Assembly (NCBI RefSeq): GCF_000364705.1
Contig: NZ_AQOH01000204.1
Coordinates: 1 to 64,000, forward strand
Origin: Pseudomonas fuscovaginae SE-1
Lineage (GTDB): Bacteria > Pseudomonadota > Gammaproteobacteria > Pseudomonadales > Pseudomonadaceae
DNA: 64,000 nt
Reading direction: 5' to 3'
Both the position numbers and the translations under genes were made by a program. Under the pieces are notes generated by a model. It was given only the letters and a program-made list of their open reading frames with translations. It did no database searches and was not told the DNA's origin. How positions within the stretch are numbered: the first letter of the stretch is position 1; the number at the start of each line of letters is the position of its first letter. Positions 56,109-64,000 of the stretch are shown here, one piece after another.

Positions 56109-56453
56109 TCAGTGCTTGGATTCGTCGGTCCCGGAAGACAGATTATGCAGATAGCGGCGTGATAGTGTCAGGAAGCGCGGGGTGGCACCGACGTCTTCGT
56201 ACAAGGGATCACCTTCCTCGTCGGTGGCGACCACATGCTGACCCTGGACGTAGGGGAAACTCGCTTCAAGCTCCTCAAGGGCGGCGCCGATCAGTTCGCC
56301 GAGCAGTTCCTCGGGGCTGCGCTTGGGGTACATTTCGGTGATCGCGGCGAGGCGGGCGGCCGCTTCCACGTCCAGATGAACGGCGTAGCCGGTGTCGGTC
56401 AGGCGACCCTTGGCATTCTCTTCCCAGTGCTGGGCTAGCTCACGGATTTTCAT
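56109..56453 (-). CDS. Small conserved protein, annotated as pilin assembly protein
   Basis: This 114-residue cytosolic protein begins MKIRELAQHWEENAKG and includes AAARLAAITEMYPKRSPEELLGELIGAALEEL, a helical region. Similar Pseudomonas proteins carry the name pilin assembly or type 1 pili tip component in databases, from memory, without a proven role that I know. It has no signal peptide, so a structural pilus role is unlikely. It is monocistronic and divergent from ppc across 238 bases. Confidence 0.7.
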   Translation of the reverse strand: MKIRELAQHWEENAKGRLTDTGYAVHLDVEAAARLAAITEMYPKRSPEELLGELIGAALEELEASFPYVQGQHVVATDEEGDPLYEDVGATPRFLTLSRRYLHNLSSGTDESKH

Positions 56454-56691
56454 GGTGACCTCAATTCATACCCGCCGACGGCGGGGATCGATGAGTGACC
56501 GGGTTGGCATTGACGCCGGGCCGGCCGTCAGCCCCGCGCAGGGCTGCTCAATCATCAGACTAGCTCCTGGCGGTGAGGTTCGACGGGGAATTTCCGGAGG
56601 TGGCGATCGACCTGCCGACTTGTAGGCACTTGTCGCAGTGGTGCACTCTTGGGGGAGGGAAGCGTCCCAAAGTCCGCTGGAGAGCCTGCCG

Positions 56692-59322
56692 ATGTCAGAT
56701 ATCGATGTGCGTTTGCGAGAAGACGTTCACCTGCTGGGTGAGTTGCTGGGCAATACCATCCGCGACCAGCATGGCGAGGAATTCCTCGACAAGATCGAGC
56801 GCATTCGCAAGAGCGCCAAGGCCGATCGCAGCGATGCGGCCAGTACCGAACTGAGTGCCAGTCTCGATGATCTCGGTGACGACGAGTTGCTGCCGGTGGT
56901 CCGGGCCTTCAACCAGTTTCTCAACCTGGCGAACATCGCCGAGCAGTACCAACTGATTCATCGTCGCGACGAATCCCAGCCAGCTCCGTTCGAGTCGCGG
57001 GCGCTGCCGGAACTGCTGGCCCGGCTGCAGGCCGAGGGCCATGACCCGGAATCCCTCGCGCGGCAACTGGCGCGCCTGGACATCGAATTGGTGCTGACCG
57101 CGCACCCGACCGAGGTGACGCGGCGCACGCTGATCCAGAAGTACGACGCCATCGCCGCGCAACTGGCGCTGCAGGACCACCGCGACCTCACCGGCGCCGA
57201 GCGCGAGCAGATCCGCCAGCGCCTGCAGCGGCTGATCGCCGAGGCCTGGCACACCGAGGAGATCCGTCGCACCCGGCCGACCCCGGTGGATGAAGCCAAA
57301 TGGGGCTTTGCGGTAATCGAGCATTCACTCTGGCAGGCGATCCCGAATTATCTGCGCAAGGCCGACCAGGCCCTGCATGCCGCCACTGGTCTGCACCTGC
57401 CGCTGGAGGCGGCACCGATCCGCTTCGCTTCCTGGATGGGCGGCGACCGCGACGGCAACCCCAACGTCACGGCCAGGGTGACCCGTGAAGTCCTGCTGTT
57501 GGCCCGCTGGATGGCGGCCGACCTGTACCTGCGCGATGTCGATCACCTGGCCGCCGAGCTGTCGATGCAGCATGCCAGCGAGGCCTTGCTGGCCCGGGCC
57601 GGCAACAGTGTCGAGCCCTATCGGGCGGTGCTCAAGCAGCTGCGCGAGCGGCTGCGCGCGACCCGCCAGTGGGCCCATGATTCGCTGGAGTCCACCCAGC
57701 CGGCTTCGGACCAGGTCCTGCGCGACAATCACGACCTGCTGGAACCGTTGCAACTGTGCTATCGCTCCCTGCACGAATGCGGTATGGGGGTGATCGCCGA
57801 CGGGCCGTTGCTCGACTGCCTGCGGCGTGTGGTGACCTTCGGCCTGTTCCTGGTGCGCCTGGACGTGCGCCAGGATTCGTCGCGGCATGCCGCGGCGATG
57901 AGCGAGATCACCGACTACCTGGGCCTGGGGCGCTACGAGGACTGGGATGAGGATGCCCGGTTGACCTTCCTGATCCGCGAGCAAGGCAGCCGTCGTCCGT
58001 TGTTGCCCTCGTATTTCAAGCCCTCGGCGGACACCGCCGAGGTGCTGGCGACCTGCCGGGAAATCGCCGCGGCACCGGCGGCCTCTCTGGGGTCCTATGT
58101 GATTTCCATGGCCGGTGCGGCTTCCGACGTGCTTCTGGTGCAACTGTTGCTCAAGGAGTGCGGTGTACTGCGGCCGATGCGCGTAGTGCCGCTGTTCGAG
58201 ACCCTGGCCGACCTGGACAATGCCGGGCCGGTGATGGAGCGTCTGTTGCTGCTGCCCGGCTACCGCTCGCGCCTGCAGGGGCCGCAGGAGGTGATGATCG
58301 GCTATTCCGACTCGGCCAAGGATGCCGGTACCACCGCCGCCGCCTGGGCCCAGTACCGCGCCCAGGAGCGGCTGGTGGAAATCTGCCGGGAGCAACAGGT
58401 CGAACTGCTGCTGTTCCATGGTCGCGGTGGCACCGTCGGCCGTGGCGGCGGCCCGGCCCATGCGGCGATCCTGTCGCAGCCGCCCGGCTCGGTGGCGGGG
58501 CGTTTCCGTACCACCGAACAGGGCGAAATGATCCGCTTCAAGTTCGGCCTGCCGGACATCGCCGAACAGAACCTCAACCTGTACCTGGCGGCTGTGCTGG
58601 AGGCCACCCTGCTGCCGCCGCCACCGCCGCAACCGGCCTGGCGCAAGCTGATGGACGAATTGGCGGCGGATGGGGTGCGGGCCTACCGCGCCGAAGTCCG
58701 CGACAACCCACAGTTCGTCGAGTATTTCCGCCAGTCGACCCCGGAGCAGGAACTGGGACGCCTGCCGCTGGGCAGTCGGCCGGCCAAGCGCCGGGCCGGC
58801 GGCATCGAAAGCCTGCGGGCGATTCCCTGGATCTTCGGCTGGACCCAGACCCGGCTGATGCTGCCGGCCTGGCTCGGCTGGGAGACGGCCCTGCGCCATG
58901 CGCTGGAGCGCGGGCAGGGCAAGCTGCTGGAGCAGATGCGTGAGCAATGGCCCTTCTTCCGTACCCGCATCGATATGCTGGAGATGGTGCTGGCCAAGGC
59001 CGACAACGACATTGCACGCTCCTATGACGAGCGTCTGGTGGAGGCGGAACTGCTGCCGTTGGGTGTGCACTTGCGCGACCTATTGTCGCAGGCCTGTTCG
59101 GTGGTACTGGGGCTGACCGGCCAGTCGCAACTGCTGGCCCACAGTCCGGAGACCCTGGAGTTCATTCGCCTGCGCAACATCTATCTGGATCCCCTGCATC
59201 TTTTGCAGGCCGAGTTGCTGGCCCGTACGCGGCGTCAGGAAAGTACCCAGGACAGCCCTCTGGAACAGGCTTTGCTGGTATCCGTGGCGGGTATCGCCGC
59301 GGGGCTGCGCAATACCGGCTGA
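56692..59322 (+). CDS. ppc: Phosphoenolpyruvate carboxylase
   Basis: Ppc makes oxaloacetate from PEP and bicarbonate to refill the TCA cycle. The 876-residue protein has the catalytic histidine in [13 protein letters not shown] near 145, the [17 protein letters not shown] loop near 250, [16 protein letters not shown] near 540 and the glycine-rich loop [16 protein letters not shown] near 580. The C terminus is the usual NTG. The ATG at 56692 was chosen because [20 protein letters not shown] is the family start; in-frame codons back to 56638 add unrelated residues. Confidence 0.97.
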   Translation: MSDIDVRLREDVHLLGELLGNTIRDQHGEEFLDKIERIRKSAKADRSDAASTELSASLDDLGDDELLPVVRAFNQFLNLANIAEQYQLIHRRDESQPAPFESRALPELLARLQAEGHDPESLARQLARLDIELVLTAHPTEVTRRTLIQKYDAIAAQLALQDHRDLTGAEREQIRQRLQRLIAEAWHTEEIRRTRPTPVDEAKWGFAVIEHSLWQAIPNYLRKADQALHAATGLHLPLEAAPIRFASWMGGDRDGNPNVTARVTREVLLLARWMAADLYLRDVDHLAAELSMQHASEALLARAGNSVEPYRAVLKQLRERLRATRQWAHDSLESTQPASDQVLRDNHDLLEPLQLCYRSLHECGMGVIADGPLLDCLRRVVTFGLFLVRLDVRQDSSRHAAAMSEITDYLGLGRYEDWDEDARLTFLIREQGSRRPLLPSYFKPSADTAEVLATCREIAAAPAASLGSYVISMAGAASDVLLVQLLLKECGVLRPMRVVPLFETLADLDNAGPVMERLLLLPGYRSRLQGPQEVMIGYSDSAKDAGTTAAAWAQYRAQERLVEICREQQVELLLFHGRGGTVGRGGGPAHAAILSQPPGSVAGRFRTTEQGEMIRFKFGLPDIAEQNLNLYLAAVLEATLLPPPPPQPAWRKLMDELAADGVRAYRAEVRDNPQFVEYFRQSTPEQELGRLPLGSRPAKRRAGGIESLRAIPWIFGWTQTRLMLPAWLGWETALRHALERGQGKLLEQMREQWPFFRTRIDMLEMVLAKADNDIARSYDERLVEAELLPLGVHLRDLLSQACSVVLGLTGQSQLLAHSPETLEFIRLRNIYLDPLHLLQAELLARTRRQESTQDSPLEQALLVSVAGIAAGLRNTG

Positions 59323-60257
<935 letters not shown>

Positions 60258-60276
60258 TCCTCGCGTCGCCTCTCCA

Positions 60277-60306
60277 CAACAGCCCGCTTGCGGGCTGTTG
60301 TTGTTT
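60277..60306 (+). terminator. Intrinsic terminator after adk
   Basis: A perfect stem caacagcccg/cgggctgttg around loop cttg, followed by ttgttt. It lies in the 90 bases between adk and tsaB. Confidence 0.85.
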
Positions 60307-60347
60307 ATACTGTCGCACTTTTTCATTCTGACCTGACGGAAACACCG

Positions 60348-61022
60348 ATGAGCACCTTGCTGGCCCTGGACACCGCGACTGAAGCCTGCTCCGTCGCCTT
60401 GCTGCATGACGGCAAGGTGACGAGCCACTATGAGGTGATCCCGCGCCTGCATGCGCAGAAGCTGCTGCCGATGATCCAGCAGTTGCTGGCGGATGCGGGG
60501 ATCGGCTTGTCGGCGGTGGATGCGATTGCCTTCGGTCGCGGTCCGGGCGCCTTTACCGGGGTACGGATCGCCATTGGCGTGGTCCAGGGCCTGGCCTTCG
60601 CCCTGGACCGGCCGGTACTGCCGGTCTCCAACCTGGCGGTGCTGGCCCAGCGGGCGTTGCGCGAGCATGGCGCCAGCCAGGTTGCCGCCGCCATCGATGC
60701 GCGGATGGACGAGGTGTACTGGGGCTGCTATCGCGAGGAGGCCGGGGAGATGCGACTGGCCGGTGTCGAGGCGGTGCTGCCACCGGAAATCGCGATGCTG
60801 CCGGAGGGGGCCGAAGGCTCCTGGTTCGGTGCGGGGACCGGCTGGGGTTATGGCGAGCGCATCAGGGTCGCGCTGAGCGGCCAGGATGCTGGCATGCTCC
60901 CCGATGCCCGGGACCTGCTGGCCCTGGCCCGATTTGCCTGGGCGCGCGGCGAAGCCATCGTTGCCGACCAGGCACAGCCGGTCTACCTGCGTGACAAGGT
61001 TGCCACGCCCAAGGCGCGCTGA
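60348..61022 (+). CDS. tsaB: tRNA threonylcarbamoyladenosine synthesis protein TsaB
   Basis: TsaB (YeaZ) joins TsaC, TsaD and TsaE to make t6A37 in ANN-decoding tRNAs. The 224-residue protein opens with LLALDTATEACSVALLHDGK. It carries the family segments DAIAFGRGPGAFTGVRIAIGVVQGLAFAL (about 60-88) and AIDARMDEVYWGCY near 118. The ATG at 60348 gives the family start MSTLLALDTATE; an in-frame codon at 60288 lies within the adk terminator and was rejected. Confidence 0.96.
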   Translation: MSTLLALDTATEACSVALLHDGKVTSHYEVIPRLHAQKLLPMIQQLLADAGIGLSAVDAIAFGRGPGAFTGVRIAIGVVQGLAFALDRPVLPVSNLAVLAQRALREHGASQVAAAIDARMDEVYWGCYREEAGEMRLAGVEAVLPPEIAMLPEGAEGSWFGAGTGWGYGERIRVALSGQDAGMLPDARDLLALARFAWARGEAIVADQAQPVYLRDKVATPKAR

Positions 61023-61235
61023 GGGGGCAAATTTTCAAGCTACACTGAAGCTTGAAGTCGGGCGCTCGGGATGTCGCTCGTAGCAGTCAAAAATGTGCCG
61101 TACGTCATGTTTTGCACACGCAGGCGGCGTTGTGTGAAAACCTTCTATTGGTTATGTGGTCTGGTTATCACTTGGACAATAGCCATGCACGGCAAGTGCT
61201 GCTAAATTGCCATCATCGACACCGAGCATGCCACA
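61023..61235. other. AT-richer intergenic region with an inverted repeat
   Basis: About 213 bases between tsaB and a small gene. It is visibly more AT-rich than its surroundings. gttttgcacac and gtgtgaaaac face each other across about ten bases near 61110-61140. It may hold the promoter or an operator of the small gene; no -35/-10 pair with good spacing was found. Confidence 0.45.
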
Positions 61236-61535
61236 ATGCGTATAGACGGCGTTTCATCACAGTCCTATTCCATCAAGCGCAAGCCTCGCAAGGGCGGCGT
61301 GGTGCTGGACGCCGATGAGGAACTGCTTGCCGGCGACAGCGAGGACCTCTCCGAAGTCGCTGCCCGTGCCGAGGCTGCCGGTGAGCGCCTGGCCAACCTG
61401 CCAGCCCGTCCCCAGGACATGATCTTCCACCGCGCCATGAAAAGAAGTGTCGCCACCGCGCTGGCCAGCTATCTGACCACCGCCGGTTTCGTCGAGTGGG
61501 ACATGGAAGTGTTGGGGCTCGACCTGCATATCTGA
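61236..61535 (+). CDS. Small conserved protein of unknown function
   Basis: This 99-residue protein has no signal peptide or membrane segment. A basic stretch (SIKRKPRKGG) near residue 12 is followed by an acidic region (LDADEELLAGDSEDLSE), and the C terminus is probably helical, ending in WDMEVLGLDLHI. I do not recognise a domain. The order tsaB - small protein - DUF72 seems conserved in Pseudomonas from memory. The DUF72 gene starts 13 bases after its stop codon, so the two are probably co-transcribed. Confidence 0.6.
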   Translation: MRIDGVSSQSYSIKRKPRKGGVVLDADEELLAGDSEDLSEVAARAEAAGERLANLPARPQDMIFHRAMKRSVATALASYLTTAGFVEWDMEVLGLDLHI

Positions 61536-61548
61536 TCTAATCGGTGGC

Positions 61549-62418
61549 ATGACCGATTCAGTTCTTCCCTACTACCTTGGTTGTCCGTCCTGGAGTGAAA
61601 ATGCCTGGCGCGAGTTCCTGTACCCGGAAAACGCCCGTCCGACTGACTTTCTCGGTCTGTATTCCCAGGTTTTCAACGCTGTCGAAGGCAACACCACGTT
61701 CTATGCCCGGCCCTCGCCGGCCACGGTGGAACGTTGGGCGCAGACCATGCCGGAGCACTTTCGCTTCACCGCCAAGTTCCCCCGGGATATCAGCCATGGT
61801 GGCGACCTGCGGGCCCAATTGCCGGCGGCCGAGCAGTTCCTGCAACTGCTCCAGCCGCTGGGCGCGCGGGTATCGCCGTTATGGCTGCAACTGCCGGCGA
61901 GTTTCGCCCCTCATCGGCTGAACGAACTGACCGGATTCATCGACAGCCTGCAGCGACCGCTGGCCGTCGAGGTGCGTCATTCCGAGTTCTTCGCCAAGGG
62001 CGATGCCGAGCGGATGCTCAACCGATTGCTGCTGGAGCGTGGAGTGGAGCGCATCTGTCTCGATCCGCGGGCGCTCTTCAGTTGCACCTCGACCGAGCCT
62101 GCGGTGCTGCATGCCCAGTCGAAGAAGCCCAGGGTGCCGCCGCGTCCCGCGGCCTTCACCCGCTTCCCGCAGGTGCGCTTCATCGGCCACCCGGAGCTGG
62201 CGGCGAACGAGTCCTTCCTGACGCCCTGGATCGAGAAGGTTGCCGCCTGGATCGAGGAGGGGCGCACGCCGTATATCTTCCTGCACACGGCTGACAACCT
62301 GCTGGCACCGAAACTGGCGCAGCGTTTTCATCAGCGCCTGGCGCTACGTTTGCCTGGTCTGCCAGCTCTGCCTGAGTTATACAGAGAGCCCGCCGCGGAG
62401 CAGCTCGGCCTGCTCTGA
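61549..62418 (+). CDS. DUF72 family protein
   Basis: This 289-residue protein belongs to the DUF72 (YecE) family with a TIM-barrel fold. Features are YYLGCPSWSENAWREFLYPE at the start, EGNTTFYARPSPATVERWAQ near 48, FRFTAKFPRDISH near 72, and AVEVRHSEFF near 140. Function is unknown. It lies 13 bases after the small conserved gene and 33 bases before the PEP mutase-like gene. Confidence 0.87.
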   Translation: MTDSVLPYYLGCPSWSENAWREFLYPENARPTDFLGLYSQVFNAVEGNTTFYARPSPATVERWAQTMPEHFRFTAKFPRDISHGGDLRAQLPAAEQFLQLLQPLGARVSPLWLQLPASFAPHRLNELTGFIDSLQRPLAVEVRHSEFFAKGDAERMLNRLLLERGVERICLDPRALFSCTSTEPAVLHAQSKKPRVPPRPAAFTRFPQVRFIGHPELAANESFLTPWIEKVAAWIEEGRTPYIFLHTADNLLAPKLAQRFHQRLALRLPGLPALPELYREPAAEQLGLL

Positions 62419-62451
62419 CGGTGCCCGTTTCTTCTGCCAGGAGTCGGTCAT

Positions 62452-63279
62452 ATGGATGCGCAAGCCCTTCGAGCCCAAACCTTCAGGGCCCTGCACGAGC
62501 GTGCCGGGGCCTTCGTGATCCCCAACCCCTGGGATGCCGGTTCGGCGAAGATGCTCGCCGCGCTGGGCTTCGAGGCTCTGGCCACCACCAGTGCCGGGCT
62601 GGCCTTTTCCCTGGGGCGACCGGATGCCGAGGGGGCGGTCAGCCGCGCCGATGCCCTGGAGAATGCCCATGTCATCGCCAAGGCCACACCGCTTCCGGTG
62701 GCGGCGGACCTGGAAAACGGCTACGCCGACAGTCCCGAAGGGTGTGCCCAGACCATCCTGATGGCCGCCGAGGTGGGCCTGGTCGGTGGTTCCATCGAGG
62801 ACGCCACGGGCAACCCCGAACAACCGATCTATCCCTTCGATCAGGCAGTCGAGCGGATCGAGGCGGCGGTGGCGGCCGCGCGCAGCCTGCCATTCGACTT
62901 CACCCTGACCGCGCGGGCGGAAAACTTCCTGGTCGGACGACGGGATCTGGATGACACCATTCGTCGCCTGCAGGCCTTTGCCGAGGCGGGGGCCGATGTG
63001 CTCTACGCCCCGGATCTGAGCACGGCCGAGGAGATTCGCGCGATCGTCAGGGCCGTGGCGCCCAAGCCGGTGAATGTGTTGATGTCCGGCGGCGTGCCGT
63101 TGTCGGTGGCGGATCTGAGTGCCCTGGGGGTCAAGCGCATCAGCGTCGGTTCGGTGCTGGCGCGTGCGGCGTACGGAGCATTTTACCGGGCTGCGCAGGA
63201 AATCCAGGGGCAGGGGACTTTCGGTTTTGCCGAACAGGCGATCCCGTTCGGCAGGATCAACCAGATGTTCAAGAGCTGA
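62452..63279 (+). CDS. Isocitrate lyase/PEP mutase family enzyme
   Basis: This 275-residue TIM-barrel enzyme has the family acidic metal-binding region (ADLENGYADSPEG near 84, GGSIEDATGN near 114) and RRLQAFAEAGADVLYAPDL near 170. The isocitrate lyase signature KKCGH is absent, so it is rather a PEP mutase-like or oxaloacetate/methylisocitrate-type lyase; the substrate is unknown. AGGAG lies nine bases before the ATG. It follows the DUF72 gene and converges on the last gene. Confidence 0.85.
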   Translation: MDAQALRAQTFRALHERAGAFVIPNPWDAGSAKMLAALGFEALATTSAGLAFSLGRPDAEGAVSRADALENAHVIAKATPLPVAADLENGYADSPEGCAQTILMAAEVGLVGGSIEDATGNPEQPIYPFDQAVERIEAAVAAARSLPFDFTLTARAENFLVGRRDLDDTIRRLQAFAEAGADVLYAPDLSTAEEIRAIVRAVAPKPVNVLMSGGVPLSVADLSALGVKRISVGSVLARAAYGAFYRAAQEIQGQGTFGFAEQAIPFGRINQMFKS

Positions 63280-63295
63280 GACAGGTGCTGTCGGC

Positions 63296-63910
63296 TCAGG
63301 CCGCCAGACGCAGGTTGTGCGCCACCAGCGGGCGGGCCCAGTTGAGGTCGTAGTCCAGGTCCTGCTGCTGCTTGACCAGGGTCTGTTCGTCGTACGGCAG
63401 CGCCGGTTTCTCCAGCAGGTCCAGCTCGAATTCGGCAATTGGCAGGTGCAGCGGACGTTTCTGCGGTGCCGGGCCTGGCTCGGGCTGTGACTGGCCGGCG
63501 GTGAGCACGATCGGGCGAACCCACTCGCTCTCGAAATCCTGTTGCCGCTGCTGGGCGATGATTTCGTCATCCGGGTAGGGCGGTGCCGGTTTCTTCAGCA
63601 GATCGAGTTCGAACTCGGCGATCGGCAGGAACAGCGGCTCTGGAGGCCGTACCGGGTTGTCGGTGACGTTGCAGTGCAACTGCTCGACGATCTGTGCCAG
63701 GGTCTCGGCACCGGCGGTCGGCTCGACCGGGCCATCGATCGGCAGTTCGGCCACCGCCTGTTTCGGCGCGTCACCTACCTGCTCGGCCAGCGCGCGGGCG
63801 AAGAAATCCTGCCACAGGTGGCTGACGCCACTCAGTGCCTGGGAGTTTCGCAGGCCGTAATCGCCAACGGGCGATAGATAACCTATGGATGTGCGCTGAA
63901 TGTCTGACAT
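63296..63910 (-). CDS. Protein with duplicated 40-residue module, unknown function
   Basis: This 204-residue protein is soluble by sequence. Residues 96-135 and 157-196 are two copies of one module (PIAEFELDLL, K/E-KPA-PY, then a Q/D-rich part ending W-RP-(I/L)V), joined by a proline/glutamine linker. The N-terminal 90 residues are different and unrecognised. The DNA of the two copies differs at many silent positions while the protein is kept, which suggests an old duplication under selection. The ATG at 63910 has GAGAA upstream; a start at 63940 adds ten residues. No function is known to me. Confidence 0.6.
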   Translation of the reverse strand: MSDIQRTSIGYLSPVGDYGLRNSQALSGVSHLWQDFFARALAEQVGDAPKQAVAELPIDGPVEPTAGAETLAQIVEQLHCNVTDNPVRPPEPLFLPIAEFELDLLKKPAPPYPDDEIIAQQRQQDFESEWVRPIVLTAGQSQPEPGPAPQKRPLHLPIAEFELDLLEKPALPYDEQTLVKQQQDLDYDLNWARPLVAHNLRLAA

Positions 63911-64000
63911 GGTTCTCGGTCGTGACCCAAGCTCTGGCAAAATGCCGGATAATTCTGTTATCGGCCGTTTTTGCCGATCATTAAATTTTTGAGCGTGTTT

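Overview
The window is chromosomal DNA of a fluorescent Pseudomonas, most likely of the P. fluorescens group. The evidence is the high GC content, the Pseudomonas-type REP palindromes between genes, a complete seven-gene wsp cluster followed by prfB and lysS, and a gene order that, as far as I recall, runs parallel to the P. aeruginosa segment from purT/ffh/rpsP through hom/thrC/recJ and wsp/prfB/lysS to ppc/adk/tsaB. No tRNA, rRNA, CRISPR array, phage or insertion sequence was seen. The backbone is core genome with accessory blocks inserted.

Layout. 1-5.8 kb: VUT transporter, purT, an MHS-type MFS transporter, a CorC/HlyC-like CBS protein and a CcsA/YpjD-like membrane protein. 5.9-14.3 kb: ffh, the rpsP-rimM-trmD-rplS operon, xerD, dsbC and hom-thrC. 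14.4-20.0 kb: a three-gene phosphorelay locus (BvgS/RocS-like hybrid kinase, a REC-EAL protein whose EAL domain lacks key catalytic residues, and a convergent LuxR-type regulator). 20.0-26.9 kb: small proteins, a periplasmic solute-binding-like protein, a CaiB-type CoA-transferase, yaeQ, recJ and an OYE-family reductase. 26.9-36.9 kb: a polyamine block, all on the minus strand (LysR, aldehyde dehydrogenase, YdcSTUV-type ABC transporter, PatD-type dehydrogenase, APC permease). 37-48.2 kb: a TerB-like protein, a membrane diguanylate cyclase and the divergent wspABCDEFR cluster. 48.3-53.1 kb: prfB with its programmed frameshift, lysS, a TetR regulator and a DUF1704 protein with a metallopeptidase-like motif. 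53.2-56.5 kb: a lipoprotein hydrolase, a small membrane protein, an OmpA lipoprotein (LptF-like) with a DUF4398 partner, and a small conserved protein. 56.7-64 kb: ppc, adk, tsaB, a DUF72 protein, a PEP mutase/isocitrate lyase family enzyme and a repeat-containing protein of unknown function.

How the genes work together. Cyclic-di-GMP signalling is prominent. Wsp senses a surface-related signal and activates the cyclase WspR. A second membrane cyclase is transcribed divergently from wspA. The EAL protein of the 14-20 kb locus keeps its receiver domain but has probably lost phosphodiesterase activity, so it may act as a phosphorylation-controlled binding protein beside the LuxR regulator. The polyamine block couples uptake to oxidation of 4-aminobutanal, with two paralogous dehydrogenases flanking one transporter.

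The most interesting leads are the catalytically degenerate EAL regulator, the bacterial DUF1704 protein with an HExxxH motif, the duplicated-module protein at the right edge, and hairpin-rich or terminator-bounded intergenic stretches near 20 kb. Nothing in the window clearly amounts to a wholly new multi-gene system. Family comparisons are from memory; no database was searched.
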